Assembly: GCF_030525615.1 (NCBI RefSeq)
Contig: NZ_JAUNEJ010000002.1
Span: forward strand, 62,001 to 126,000
Length of the DNA stretch: 64,000 bases
Source of the DNA: Cutibacterium sp.
Lineage (GTDB): Bacteria > Actinomycetota > Actinomycetes > Propionibacteriales > Propionibacteriaceae
Direction of reading: 5' to 3'
The notes below the pieces were generated by a model. The model saw only the letters and a list, made by a program, of their open reading frames with translations, ran no database searches and was not told the DNA's origin. Of this stretch, positions 54,944 to 62,445 are shown in pieces. The translations under genes were made by a program, and so were the position numbers. How positions within the stretch are numbered: position 1 is the stretch's first letter; each line of letters starts with the position of its first letter.

Positions 54944-55418
54944 ACGACAGAATGGCCCGCGCGATGTCTCGCCCCAGCAACTGACGATTGAGGACGAGAG
55001 CCAGGCCCAATCCGATGAGCATTGAGAATCCGACGGTGGCGACAGTAAAGATAAGGGTCGTCGTCAAGACCGTTCCGGCGTCGTGAGTGAAGAACTCCAC
55101 ATAGTTTTGCAACCCGACCCAGGTGGCGTTGGCGGAGCCGAGGGTCCAGTCAAGGGCCGAATAGTAGATGTTCAACAAGAACGGTCGGTACACAAACAGT
55201 GCAATGAGAAGCGCGTTCGGGGCCACAAACGCCAAAAAGAGCAATGCCTCCCGCCGCACTCTGCGACTCGGGCGGCGTTTCGATCCCTGCTGTGGCGTAG
55301 CTGCGGAGCTGGTCACCGTCGCGGACGTGACCGGCAGTGCTGGATCTGGCGACAGAAGCTCCGTCACTGCAACCGACGTCGCACCCATCGGCACGGCCTC
55401 GTCGACTCCGATGTTCAC
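54944..55418 (-). pseudogene. Remnant of a sugar ABC permease (UgpA-like), 3' part deleted
   Basis: About 158 residues of the N-terminal half of a UgpA/MalF-type permease: a polar N-terminus, RREALLFLAFVAPNALLIAL (helix 1), FLLNIYYSALDWTLGSANAT and helices up to NRQLLGRDIARAIL. Beyond about 54944 the frame enters the binding-protein remnant in the wrong phase. A deletion has therefore removed the rest of this gene, any second permease, and the start of the binding protein. The GTG start with GAGGAGG is intact, so a truncated protein could still be made. Confidence 0.82.
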
Positions 55419-55708
55419 ACGTCCTCCTCAGGGTCTTCCTGCCACCCTCTGAACGGCGGCACCGGGGATGGACGTTAGGAAGCTGAGATAACGTCACTCC
55501 AATGATCCGATGACATGGAGACGATCCCGAGGTGAACTCTTATACCGGGAAATCGGGACATCACACCGATGAACGTCGCGCCGATGATCCCTCCGCGTGA
55601 TAAAAGCGGCACTATTACATTTTCTCATGGACATTTACCCATGACCATTAACCCACGGCGCATTAACCCAGGTATATTGATGGGCGAGAACCTATTTTGC
55701 ACACCTTG
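55419..55708. other. AT-richer intergenic region without a recognised gene
   Basis: 290 bases upstream of the permease remnant. The right half is AT-rich (runs such as CATTAACCC and AGTTTTTCAATTTTTTGG) and includes CATTTACCC, CATTAACCC and CATTAACCC spaced about 15 bases apart. It may hold the old promoter of the sugar operon and the end of the HAD gene transcript. No hairpin or box was convincing. Confidence 0.35.
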
Positions 55709-56473
55709 TCAATCGGACAATAGTTTTTCAATTTTTTGGGCCGTATCTTGCCAATCCGTGACAGCAATACAGGGAATCCCCATGGCCTTGACGGGGTAGT
55801 CGTTGCCGTGCTCATCGAGACGGTCGCCGTAGAAAAGGACGTCCTCCTTGGCCACATTCGTCATCCCGAGCAACCTACCCATCCCGAAAGACTTGTCCCG
55901 GCCAACGCGGGTGATGTCGATCGAGGTAGACCCGCCCGCACGCACTTCGAGGTCTGGAAGTTTCGCCGCGACGACCTCGCGCAGTTTCAGCTTTTTCTCG
56001 CCGCTGGGGTCCCATGCCTTCTTCGCGTCAACCGGGGCTTGCTGCCCGAGCGCGGAAAAGGTGATCTGAGATTCGCGGTCCTCCAACACCGGTCCCCAGG
56101 TGTGTTCCTCCCAGAACCCCAAGTCACGGGCGGAAGCCTCAACGGCCTCGGTGGCACGCGACTTCTCGTCCTCGCTCAGAGCCTCAACGTAAATACGTTG
56201 CCATTCGTCCCCAACGCGGCGGTAATACTGAGTGCCGCAGGCCGGGAGCAGGTGCAGACGGTCCAAATGGATGGCGTTGACGTCCTCCAGCGCCTTGACG
56301 ACCTGAACACGGAACTGACCAAACTGGCCACCGGAGATGACGCAAACGCTCGTACGTTCCAGAAGACGCGCGAGGATATGCGCCATCGGCTCCCGGAGGC
56401 GGGACTTGGAGGGGGCCAAAGTGCCGTCAAGATCGAACGCAACAAGTTTGGGAAACACGGGGAGACTATACAA
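55709..56473 (-). CDS. HAD-IIB family phosphatase or phosphomutase-like protein
   Basis: A 254-residue HAD hydrolase of class IIB. VAFDLDGTLAPSKS holds the nucleophile Asp14 and Asp16, VISGGQFGQF is motif 2, the cap domain follows (around residues 85-185), and GRDKSFGMGRLLG with VLFYGDRLDEHGNDYPVKAM give motifs 3 and 4. The order and the cap (LHLLPACGTQYYR) are close to eukaryote-type phosphomannomutases and sugar phosphatases. The substrate is probably a sugar phosphate. It stands alone. Confidence 0.8.
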   Translation of the reverse strand: MYSLPVFPKLVAFDLDGTLAPSKSRLREPMAHILARLLERTSVCVISGGQFGQFRVQVVKALEDVNAIHLDRLHLLPACGTQYYRRVGDEWQRIYVEALSEDEKSRATEAVEASARDLGFWEEHTWGPVLEDRESQITFSALGQQAPVDAKKAWDPSGEKKLKLREVVAAKLPDLEVRAGGSTSIDITRVGRDKSFGMGRLLGMTNVAKEDVLFYGDRLDEHGNDYPVKAMGIPCIAVTDWQDTAQKIEKLLSD

Positions 56474-56615
56474 GGCGGAGGGGCCTCCTTACCGCCCCCA
56501 ACGTTGCAGCAAACGTCGTTGCGTACCCCCTAAGAGCGCAAGTGAGAATAGTTGGCGCAACTGAAAACCCCGAGCACCTCCGAAAAACAGGCATCTCCGA
56601 AAACCAGGTACGACA

Positions 56616-56645
56616 ACGGACCCGCGAGTTTCCTCACGGGTCCGT
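56616..56645 (-). terminator. Terminator behind the class I aldolase gene
   Basis: ACGGACCCG (56616-56624) pairs perfectly with CGGGTCCGT (56637-56645) around a 12-base loop, 15 bases beyond the stop. The minus-strand tail TGTCGTACC has little T. Confidence 0.65.
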
Positions 56646-56659
56646 CGCACGACGAAGGG

Positions 56660-57568
56660 TCAGGACACCGAAGCAGCGTAAATCGAATCGATGGAGCTGT
56701 GGAGGGTCTCGTCGAACTCCCGCTGAGACTGATCGTGGCTCAGTCCCTCAGCCAGAGCACGCGAGAAGCTCGCGATCAGTCCATGGTTGCGGGCCAGCTT
56801 CTCATTGGCCTCATCACGGGAATAACCGCCGGACAGAGCGACGACGCGAAGAACCTTCGGATCTGCGATGAAATCCGCGTACAGGTCGTCAGTCGTCGGG
56901 ATCGTCAGCTTCAACATGATCTTGGCGTCCAGGGGCAGAGAATCAATGTGCTCCCGGATGAGATTGTGCAGCCTCTCCTCCGCCTTCTGCTTATTCGGGG
57001 CGTGGATGTCGACCTCGGGCTCAAGAATCGGGACCAGCCCAGCGGCGCGGACCTGCTCACCAAGCTCGAACTGCTGATCGACGATCTTCTTAATGCCATC
57101 TTTGTCGTCGTCAAGGATGACGGAACGCTCCTTGGTGCCGAAGATGTGCTTCTCCTCGACGGCGCGATGAAGTAGCTCATCAAGACCGGGTATCGGCTTC
57201 ATGACGCGGACGTGGGATTCCTCGTCAGCCAAGCCCTTGTCAATCTTGAGGAACGGGACGATTCCCTTCTTCTGCCACAGGAAATCGCCGGTGGGCATTC
57301 CCTCGATCTCACGATCCATGGTCATCTCAAACAGGATCGCGGCAAGAATATGGTCGCTGGTGAACGATGGGCTGGTGATGATCCTGGTCCGCATCTCATG
57401 GACCAAATCGAACATTTTGTCCTTGTCATCACCATAGACCTCAGGCTCGACCCCATACGCCTTGAGGGCCTTCGGGGTGGAACCGCCAGACTGGTCCAGA
57501 GCGGCAATGAATCCGGGCGCAGTTCCCATACGCTCAGTCTGTTGGGTATGCGCGTCAGTAGCTGTCAT
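56660..57568 (-). CDS. Class I fructose-bisphosphate aldolase
   Basis: A 302-residue Schiff-base aldolase of the short bacterial class I group. IAALDQSGGSTPKALKAYG is the N-terminal signature, VPFLKIDKGLADE and GLVPILEPEVDIHAP line the barrel, and AKIMLKLTIPTTD carries the Schiff-base Lys, followed by ALSGGYSRDEAN with the phosphate site. ATG 57568 is chosen because GAAGGAGA precedes it at 7 bases; the frame extends 29 codons further without similarity. It duplicates the reaction of the class II enzyme at 44607. Confidence 0.93.
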   Translation of the reverse strand: MTATDAHTQQTERMGTAPGFIAALDQSGGSTPKALKAYGVEPEVYGDDKDKMFDLVHEMRTRIITSPSFTSDHILAAILFEMTMDREIEGMPTGDFLWQKKGIVPFLKIDKGLADEESHVRVMKPIPGLDELLHRAVEEKHIFGTKERSVILDDDKDGIKKIVDQQFELGEQVRAAGLVPILEPEVDIHAPNKQKAEERLHNLIREHIDSLPLDAKIMLKLTIPTTDDLYADFIADPKVLRVVALSGGYSRDEANEKLARNHGLIASFSRALAEGLSHDQSQREFDETLHSSIDSIYAASVS

Positions 57569-57633
57569 AGCGACATCTCCTTCGACTTCGATGGCATCTT
57601 CCAACGTACTCGCAAAAGTGGGCCAAAAAAGCC

Positions 57634-58197
57634 CTAGCGAGGTATTTCGTGCCACCCTCGCGCCATCCTCACCAGCCCGGGAGCGCGACGATTTCCAATG
57701 GTGATCCGGTCAACCGTGATGGCGATGAGCGTGGCAGATCCAGTGTCAGTCATCGTCTGGACAAAGCCATGCAAAACGGGACCTGGAATTGTGAGCTGAG
57801 GGGCTCCTTCACTGCTGGGTATCCACTCGGTTCCGGCGAAGTGGTCCGTGCCCGGTGCCGCAAAAGCGTCTGCCACATCAATTCGGTCCGCGTCAAGCAT
57901 ATGGACGATGACGCGCGACCCCTCATCCAAAGCCGCCAAAGTTGTCGAGCCGTTACCCAAAGACACCGAGACGACGGCTGGCGTGATCGATACCGACGCC
58001 AAGGAAGATACCGTCAACCCCTCCGGTCCGGCGGCACCCATCGTCGTCAAAATAGCCACGCCGGCAGGATGTCCACGGAAAGCGGTCGCCAGATCACTGC
58101 CCAACCCGTCCAGATCACTGCCCAATTCGTCAGTGGTGTTCCCCGTCACCCCACTGAGTGTGTCACCATTCTCGCGGATGACGCCAGACAATTTCAC
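57634..58197 (-). CDS. Flavin-reductase-like protein
   Basis: A 187-residue protein with a flavin reductase-like (FMN-binding split barrel) domain: LATAFRGHPAGVAILTTMG, LTVSSLASVSITPAVVSVSL and VIVHMLDADRIDVADAFAAP are the usual order. It may reduce flavin for a monooxygenase, but none is adjacent. The first 40 residues carry a short repeat (LGSDLDGLGSDL). The start is a GTG with no strong ribosome site, 11 bases behind the mntH stop, so the two genes are probably co-transcribed. Confidence 0.8.
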   Translation of the reverse strand: MKLSGVIRENGDTLSGVTGNTTDELGSDLDGLGSDLATAFRGHPAGVAILTTMGAAGPEGLTVSSLASVSITPAVVSVSLGNGSTTLAALDEGSRVIVHMLDADRIDVADAFAAPGTDHFAGTEWIPSSEGAPQLTIPGPVLHGFVQTMTDTGSATLIAITVDRITIGNRRAPGLVRMARGWHEIPR

Positions 58198-58208
58198 TCA
58201 GAGATCAC

Positions 58209-59423
58209 TTACCCCATGAGTGTCGCGACAACGAGGACAACGTTGAGGGCCGACACCGTAACCACTACCGTCCACGCAATGACCCTCATGAGGCGGCCAT
58301 TCGCCCACTGACCCATCAGCCGCCGGTCCCCTGTAAACCGTGCCAGCGGAACGAGAGCCAGCGGCAGCCCCATGCTCAAGAGAACCTGGCTGAAGACGAG
58401 GGCTCTCGTCGGATTCGCCCCTGACGCCAACAAAACGAGAGCCGGGATGATTGTCACCAGACGCCGTACCAGCATCGGCACTCGCATATGGAGCAGCCCC
58501 GCCATAATCTCGGCTCCGGCGTAGGCACCCACCGACGTCGAGGCCAAACCCGACGCGAGCAGCCCAACAGCAAAGATGACCCCGATTGCCTGACCCAGCG
58601 AATCGCTGATAGCCGCATGGGCCTCGGCGATACCGTCAATTCCTTCGACTCCTTGCAGACTTGCCGCAGCCAACAACAACATCGCAATGTTGACCGACCC
58701 AGCCAGCACCAGGGACACCGCGACATCCCACCGTGTCGCTTTGAGCAGCCTCGTGATCCGGCCTGGACGCTCATTCACACCGTGGCGATCTCGCACGAGC
58801 GAGGAATGCATATAGACCGCGTGTGGCATGACCGTGGCACCCAGCATGGATGTGGCCAACATGACAGTCTCGCTGCCCTCGAACTTTGGCACCAAGCCGG
58901 AGGCAACTCCGCTCCACGACACCGGCGAAAACGCCAAACCAGCTGTGAAACCAATGGTGATGATGACGAGCATTCCGATGATGACGATCTCGAAGGTGCG
59001 CTGGCCATGACGAGACGGGATTGCCAGAATCACCAGCGACGCCGCACCTGTGATGAGACCTCCGGCAAGCAGAGGCAGCCCGAAGAGCAGCTGCAAGGCC
59101 ACTGCCCCGCCGATGACCTCAGCCAAATCCGTCGCAGCCGCGACCAACTCAGCCTGAAACCAAAAGGCCAACCGGCTGCCTCGACGTGGCAAGGCTTCTC
59201 CAACAAGTTCCGGGAGGGACTGCCCCGTGACCAACCCCAGCTTGGCTGACAGATACTGCACCAGCATTGCCATGACGTTGGCTATCACAAGCACCCACAC
59301 CAGCAAGTAGCCATAACCGGCCCCCGCCGACAGGTTCGCAGCAACGTTCCCGGGATCGACGTACGCCACGGCAGCAACAAAGGCTGGGCCCATCAGGCGT
59401 ATCAGTCGGGAACGGTTCTGCAC
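58209..59423 (-). CDS. mntH: Nramp-family manganese/iron transporter MntH
   Basis: A 404-residue, 11-helix proton-coupled metal importer. AYVDPGNVAANLSAGAGYGY in helix 1 holds the DPGN metal motif, and GATVMPHAVYMHSSLV in helix 6 holds the MPH motif; both are diagnostic for Nramp. Mn2+ is the likely main substrate and would support peroxide resistance. The start is a GTG at 59423 without a clear ribosome site. It diverges from the histidine kinase gene over a 120-base gap in which no DtxR or MntR box was recognised. Confidence 0.94.
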   Translation of the reverse strand: MQNRSRLIRLMGPAFVAAVAYVDPGNVAANLSAGAGYGYLLVWVLVIANVMAMLVQYLSAKLGLVTGQSLPELVGEALPRRGSRLAFWFQAELVAAATDLAEVIGGAVALQLLFGLPLLAGGLITGAASLVILAIPSRHGQRTFEIVIIGMLVIITIGFTAGLAFSPVSWSGVASGLVPKFEGSETVMLATSMLGATVMPHAVYMHSSLVRDRHGVNERPGRITRLLKATRWDVAVSLVLAGSVNIAMLLLAAASLQGVEGIDGIAEAHAAISDSLGQAIGVIFAVGLLASGLASTSVGAYAGAEIMAGLLHMRVPMLVRRLVTIIPALVLLASGANPTRALVFSQVLLSMGLPLALVPLARFTGDRRLMGQWANGRLMRVIAWTVVVTVSALNVVLVVATLMG

Positions 59424-59543
59424 ATCGCAATCATGGCCCCTTGGACAACAACCTCGCTAAAATGCCACGGCTAACGCGCACAGTTTCGACACGAACCGAG
59501 TCATCACACGTGCTGAACCATTGCAGAATCCACCGACAGAAGG

Positions 59544-60848
59544 ATGTGGCTCATTCGTTGTGGCCGTAGGGTCAAGAGGGTGAGCAGCACCTCCGTCCCC
59601 GCGCGTCGTCCCCCAGGACGACTCCGTCGTGGCTACCGGTGGTTGCGCGCCCGTCCCATGATCCTCGACTCGGTGTTCGCCTTCAGCGTCGTCATCGTCG
59701 GCGTACCGCCTTGGGTCTCCCGGGACCACCTCACCGCCCGCGAGGTGTGGATTGTCGTGCTGATCCTCGCGGTCGCGGTCTCCTGGGTCTGGGCACGATC
59801 GAAGCCGGAAATCACGGCGTCGGTACTAGTCATCTCGCACCTCATCGAGCTTGCGATGGCAGTCGAACCGTGGCCCCAAAACGGTCTGGTGCCGATAATC
59901 CTGTACCAACTCTCATCGAAAACCGAAAGACCACGGCGCAGTTTCTGGCTATCGCTGTGCTTCGTGGCACCGATCGCGGCAGGTGTGAGCTGGGGATTTG
60001 CCCCCTTGTACGGTCTGGATACCCGGGAGAATTTGGTGCGCGCCAGCATTATCGCGCTCGGATGCATGGGGTGTTGCTTGACGGCCTGGTTCGCAGGAAG
60101 CGCGGCACATGATCGTCGTCAAACCGTGGAGGCGCTGCGCCAGCGAGCCATTGACCTGGAACGCGAGCGGGACCAAAGCATTCGGTTGGCTGCTCAGGAA
60201 GAACGTGCCAGGATCGCACGGGATATGCACGACATCGTCGCCCATTCGTTGTCGGTCATCGTGGTACAGGCTGACGGTGGCTCCTACCTCGCCCACCATG
60301 ACGAGCTTGGTGATGTCCAGACGCGCCTAGCAGCCAGCGGCCAGGCTCTCGACACCATTGCCACGACGGCCCGCCACGCCCTCGACGAAACCCGGCACCT
60401 TGTCGGTGTGCTGCGCGACGACAGCTCCGCCCCCGAGCTAGCACCCACTCAGGGGCTTGATGACATTCCCCGTCTTGTCGAGGAGATGAGGGGCGCGCTG
60501 TCCATCAGCCTGACGATCGAGGGGGACCCCGGATGTCACGAACCCCTTTCCCAAGGTGGCGCACTGGCGTGTTACCGCATTGTCCAGGAAGCTCTCACCA
60601 ACGTCCTCAAGCACGGCGGCCCGGCCGCCAATACCCAGGTCATCATCAGCCATCATCCCGACGACGTGACCTTGGAAATCCTCGATGACGGCTGCGGTGC
60701 CGGTGTGCACGGTATCGAGAGGGCCGACGGTGCCGGCCATGGCCTTGCCGGAATGCGCGAGCGAGTGTCCGTCTGGGGTGGCACCCTTGAGGTGGGAAGT
60801 CGTCCGGACCATGGATTCCGCGTCCACGCCGTCATTCCCACTCATTGA
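59544..60848 (+). CDS. Sensor histidine kinase, NarL/LiaS type
   Basis: A 434-residue membrane kinase. Four or five N-terminal helices (residues 35-185) form the sensor. A coiled stretch (VEALRQRAIDLERERDQSIR) leads to the HisKA_3 box RIARDMHDIVAHSLSVI with the phosphorylated His, and the ATPase domain has ILDDGCGAG and GHGLAGMRERVSVWG. It is the partner of the response regulator 25 bases downstream. The ATG at 59544 has AGAAGG directly before it, an unusually tight spacing, so the true start may be a later codon. Confidence 0.92.
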   Translation: MWLIRCGRRVKRVSSTSVPARRPPGRLRRGYRWLRARPMILDSVFAFSVVIVGVPPWVSRDHLTAREVWIVVLILAVAVSWVWARSKPEITASVLVISHLIELAMAVEPWPQNGLVPIILYQLSSKTERPRRSFWLSLCFVAPIAAGVSWGFAPLYGLDTRENLVRASIIALGCMGCCLTAWFAGSAAHDRRQTVEALRQRAIDLERERDQSIRLAAQEERARIARDMHDIVAHSLSVIVVQADGGSYLAHHDELGDVQTRLAASGQALDTIATTARHALDETRHLVGVLRDDSSAPELAPTQGLDDIPRLVEEMRGALSISLTIEGDPGCHEPLSQGGALACYRIVQEALTNVLKHGGPAANTQVIISHHPDDVTLEILDDGCGAGVHGIERADGAGHGLAGMRERVSVWGGTLEVGSRPDHGFRVHAVIPTH

Positions 60849-60873
60849 CCACTTCGATTCTAAGGACCCCGCC

Positions 60874-61542
60874 ATGCCCGACCCGATACGGCTTCTCCTG
60901 GCCGATGACCAGCAGATGGTCCGTGCCGGATTCCGCCTGGTCCTCGACGCCCAGCCCGATATGTCCGTCGTCGGGGAAGCCAACAACGGTGCCGAGGCGG
61001 TCACCCTCGTCAACGAGCTGTCGCCCGATGTCGTCCTCATGGATATTCGAATGCCCATCCTCGACGGGTTGGGAGCCACTGAAAAGATCATGGCCACCCA
61101 TCCCGAGGCCAGAATCCTCGTCCTGACGACCTTCGACCTTGACGAGTATGTCCATGCCGCGCTGCGGGCTGGGGCGTCCGGATTCATGCTCAAGGACGCT
61201 GGCCCAACCGAACTACTGGCCGCCATCCGAGCAGTCCGAAACGGCGACTCTGTCGTCGCCCCGTCGGCCACTCGACGCCTCATCGAACGCTTCATCCCTC
61301 GTCAGAATGCTGCGCCCATGACAGACCCCACACTCGTCGAGTCCCTGTCCGACCGGGAGCGCGAGGTGCTCACCTGCGTTGGCGAGGGACTGACGAATGC
61401 CGAGATCGCCGAGCGGCTCTATGTCGCCGAGACGACAGTGAAGACCCACGTCGGGCACATCTTGTCCAAGCTTGGCCTGCGCGACCGGGTCTCCATGGTC
61501 ATCACCGCATATGAAGCCGGGCTAGTTCGACCCGGACGTTGA
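60874..61542 (+). CDS. Response regulator, NarL/FixJ family
   Basis: A 222-residue regulator. The receiver domain has the acidic pair (LLADDQQMV, Asp11 and Asp12), the phosphorylated Asp57 (VLMDIRMP) and the conserved Lys in MLKDAGP. The LuxR-type HTH (LSDREREVLTCVGEGLTNAE, KTHVGHILSKLGLRDR) fills the C-terminus. ATG 60874 with AAGGA is chosen over an earlier ATG within the kinase gene. The ABC exporter that follows is the likely target, as is common for this group. Confidence 0.95.
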   Translation: MPDPIRLLLADDQQMVRAGFRLVLDAQPDMSVVGEANNGAEAVTLVNELSPDVVLMDIRMPILDGLGATEKIMATHPEARILVLTTFDLDEYVHAALRAGASGFMLKDAGPTELLAAIRAVRNGDSVVAPSATRRLIERFIPRQNAAPMTDPTLVESLSDREREVLTCVGEGLTNAEIAERLYVAETTVKTHVGHILSKLGLRDRVSMVITAYEAGLVRPGR

Positions 61543-61559
61543 CCTTCAGTCAGGAAACC

Positions 61560-61607
61560 CCCCAGCTGGGGAGGGACACACTCCTCCTGGGGAGGGACGC
61601 AATCCTC
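61560..61607 (+). repeat. Palindrome and two 21-bp direct repeats before the ABC exporter
   Basis: CCCCAGCTGGGG (61560-61571) is a 12-bp perfect palindrome. Two 21-bp units, 61566-61586 and 61587-61607, differ at two positions and each begin CTGGGGAGGGAC. Two helical turns apart, they fit tandem binding sites for a regulator, most simply the response regulator encoded just before. The exporter starts about 100 bases later. Confidence 0.6.
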
Positions 61608-61707
61608 CTGCGGTAGGAGAAGAGGAACCACACCCGAGACTGATGTGTGACGAGGGAAAACACTCATAGCGTCACTGCTGTTAGTGAACCTCGACACAGG
61701 AGTTCTC

Positions 61708-62445
61708 ATGTCTGCCTCAGTGATGGCCGTGCCAGCCACGTCCTCAACGACGATCCCCAGTGCGGTCCGTACCGTTGACCTCACGAAAACCTACGGTTCC
61801 GGAGCCACCGCCGTGCGGGCGCTGCGCTCGGTGACCCTCAACATCCCAGCTGAGCGCTTCACCGCCATCATGGGAGCTTCTGGGTCGGGCAAGTCAACCC
61901 TGCTGCACTGCATGACGGGTCTGGACTCCCCCACCTCGGGGCGGGTATGGATTGGCGACACTGAGATCACTCATCTTGACGACGACGCGCTCACCCAGCT
62001 ACGCCGCGATCACGTCGGGTTCGTGTTCCAGTCTTTCAACCTCATGCCGACGATGACGGCGGCCGACAACATCACGCTGCCCTTGCGGTTGTCCCACCGC
62101 AAGGTCGACAAAGAGTGGTTCGATCACATCACCGGAATGCTCGGCCTCACCGAGCGTCTCCGACACAAGCCTTCGGAGCTGTCCGGTGGCCAGCAGCAGC
62201 GCGTCGCCGTCGCCCGCGCCCTGATGACCCGCCCTGACGTCATCGTCGCTGACGAGCCCACCGGTGCCCTGGACTCACACGCCAGCGACGACCTACTCGC
62301 CTTCCTGCGCCACTGCGTCGACGACCTTGGCCAGAGCGTCGTCATGGTCACTCACGACCGTGATGCCGCCAGCCGGGCCGACGACATTATCACCGTGACT
62401 GATGGCCAGGTGTCCAACACCCACAGGCAGGGGGAGCAGGCATGA
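61708..62445 (+). CDS. ABC exporter ATP-binding protein (LolD/MacB type)
   Basis: A 245-residue ATPase. Walker A is GASGSGKST, the Q-loop VFQSFNLMPTMTAADNI is typical of the LolD/MacB/FtsE branch, the signature is LSGGQQQRVAVARAL, Walker B VIVADEPTGALD and the H-loop VTHD. ATG 61708 has AGGAG at 5-base spacing; a GTG 24 bases earlier is less likely. Its stop overlaps the permease start (ATGA), so both subunits are made together. Confidence 0.95.
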   Translation: MSASVMAVPATSSTTIPSAVRTVDLTKTYGSGATAVRALRSVTLNIPAERFTAIMGASGSGKSTLLHCMTGLDSPTSGRVWIGDTEITHLDDDALTQLRRDHVGFVFQSFNLMPTMTAADNITLPLRLSHRKVDKEWFDHITGMLGLTERLRHKPSELSGGQQQRVAVARALMTRPDVIVADEPTGALDSHASDDLLAFLRHCVDDLGQSVVMVTHDRDAASRADDIITVTDGQVSNTHRQGEQA

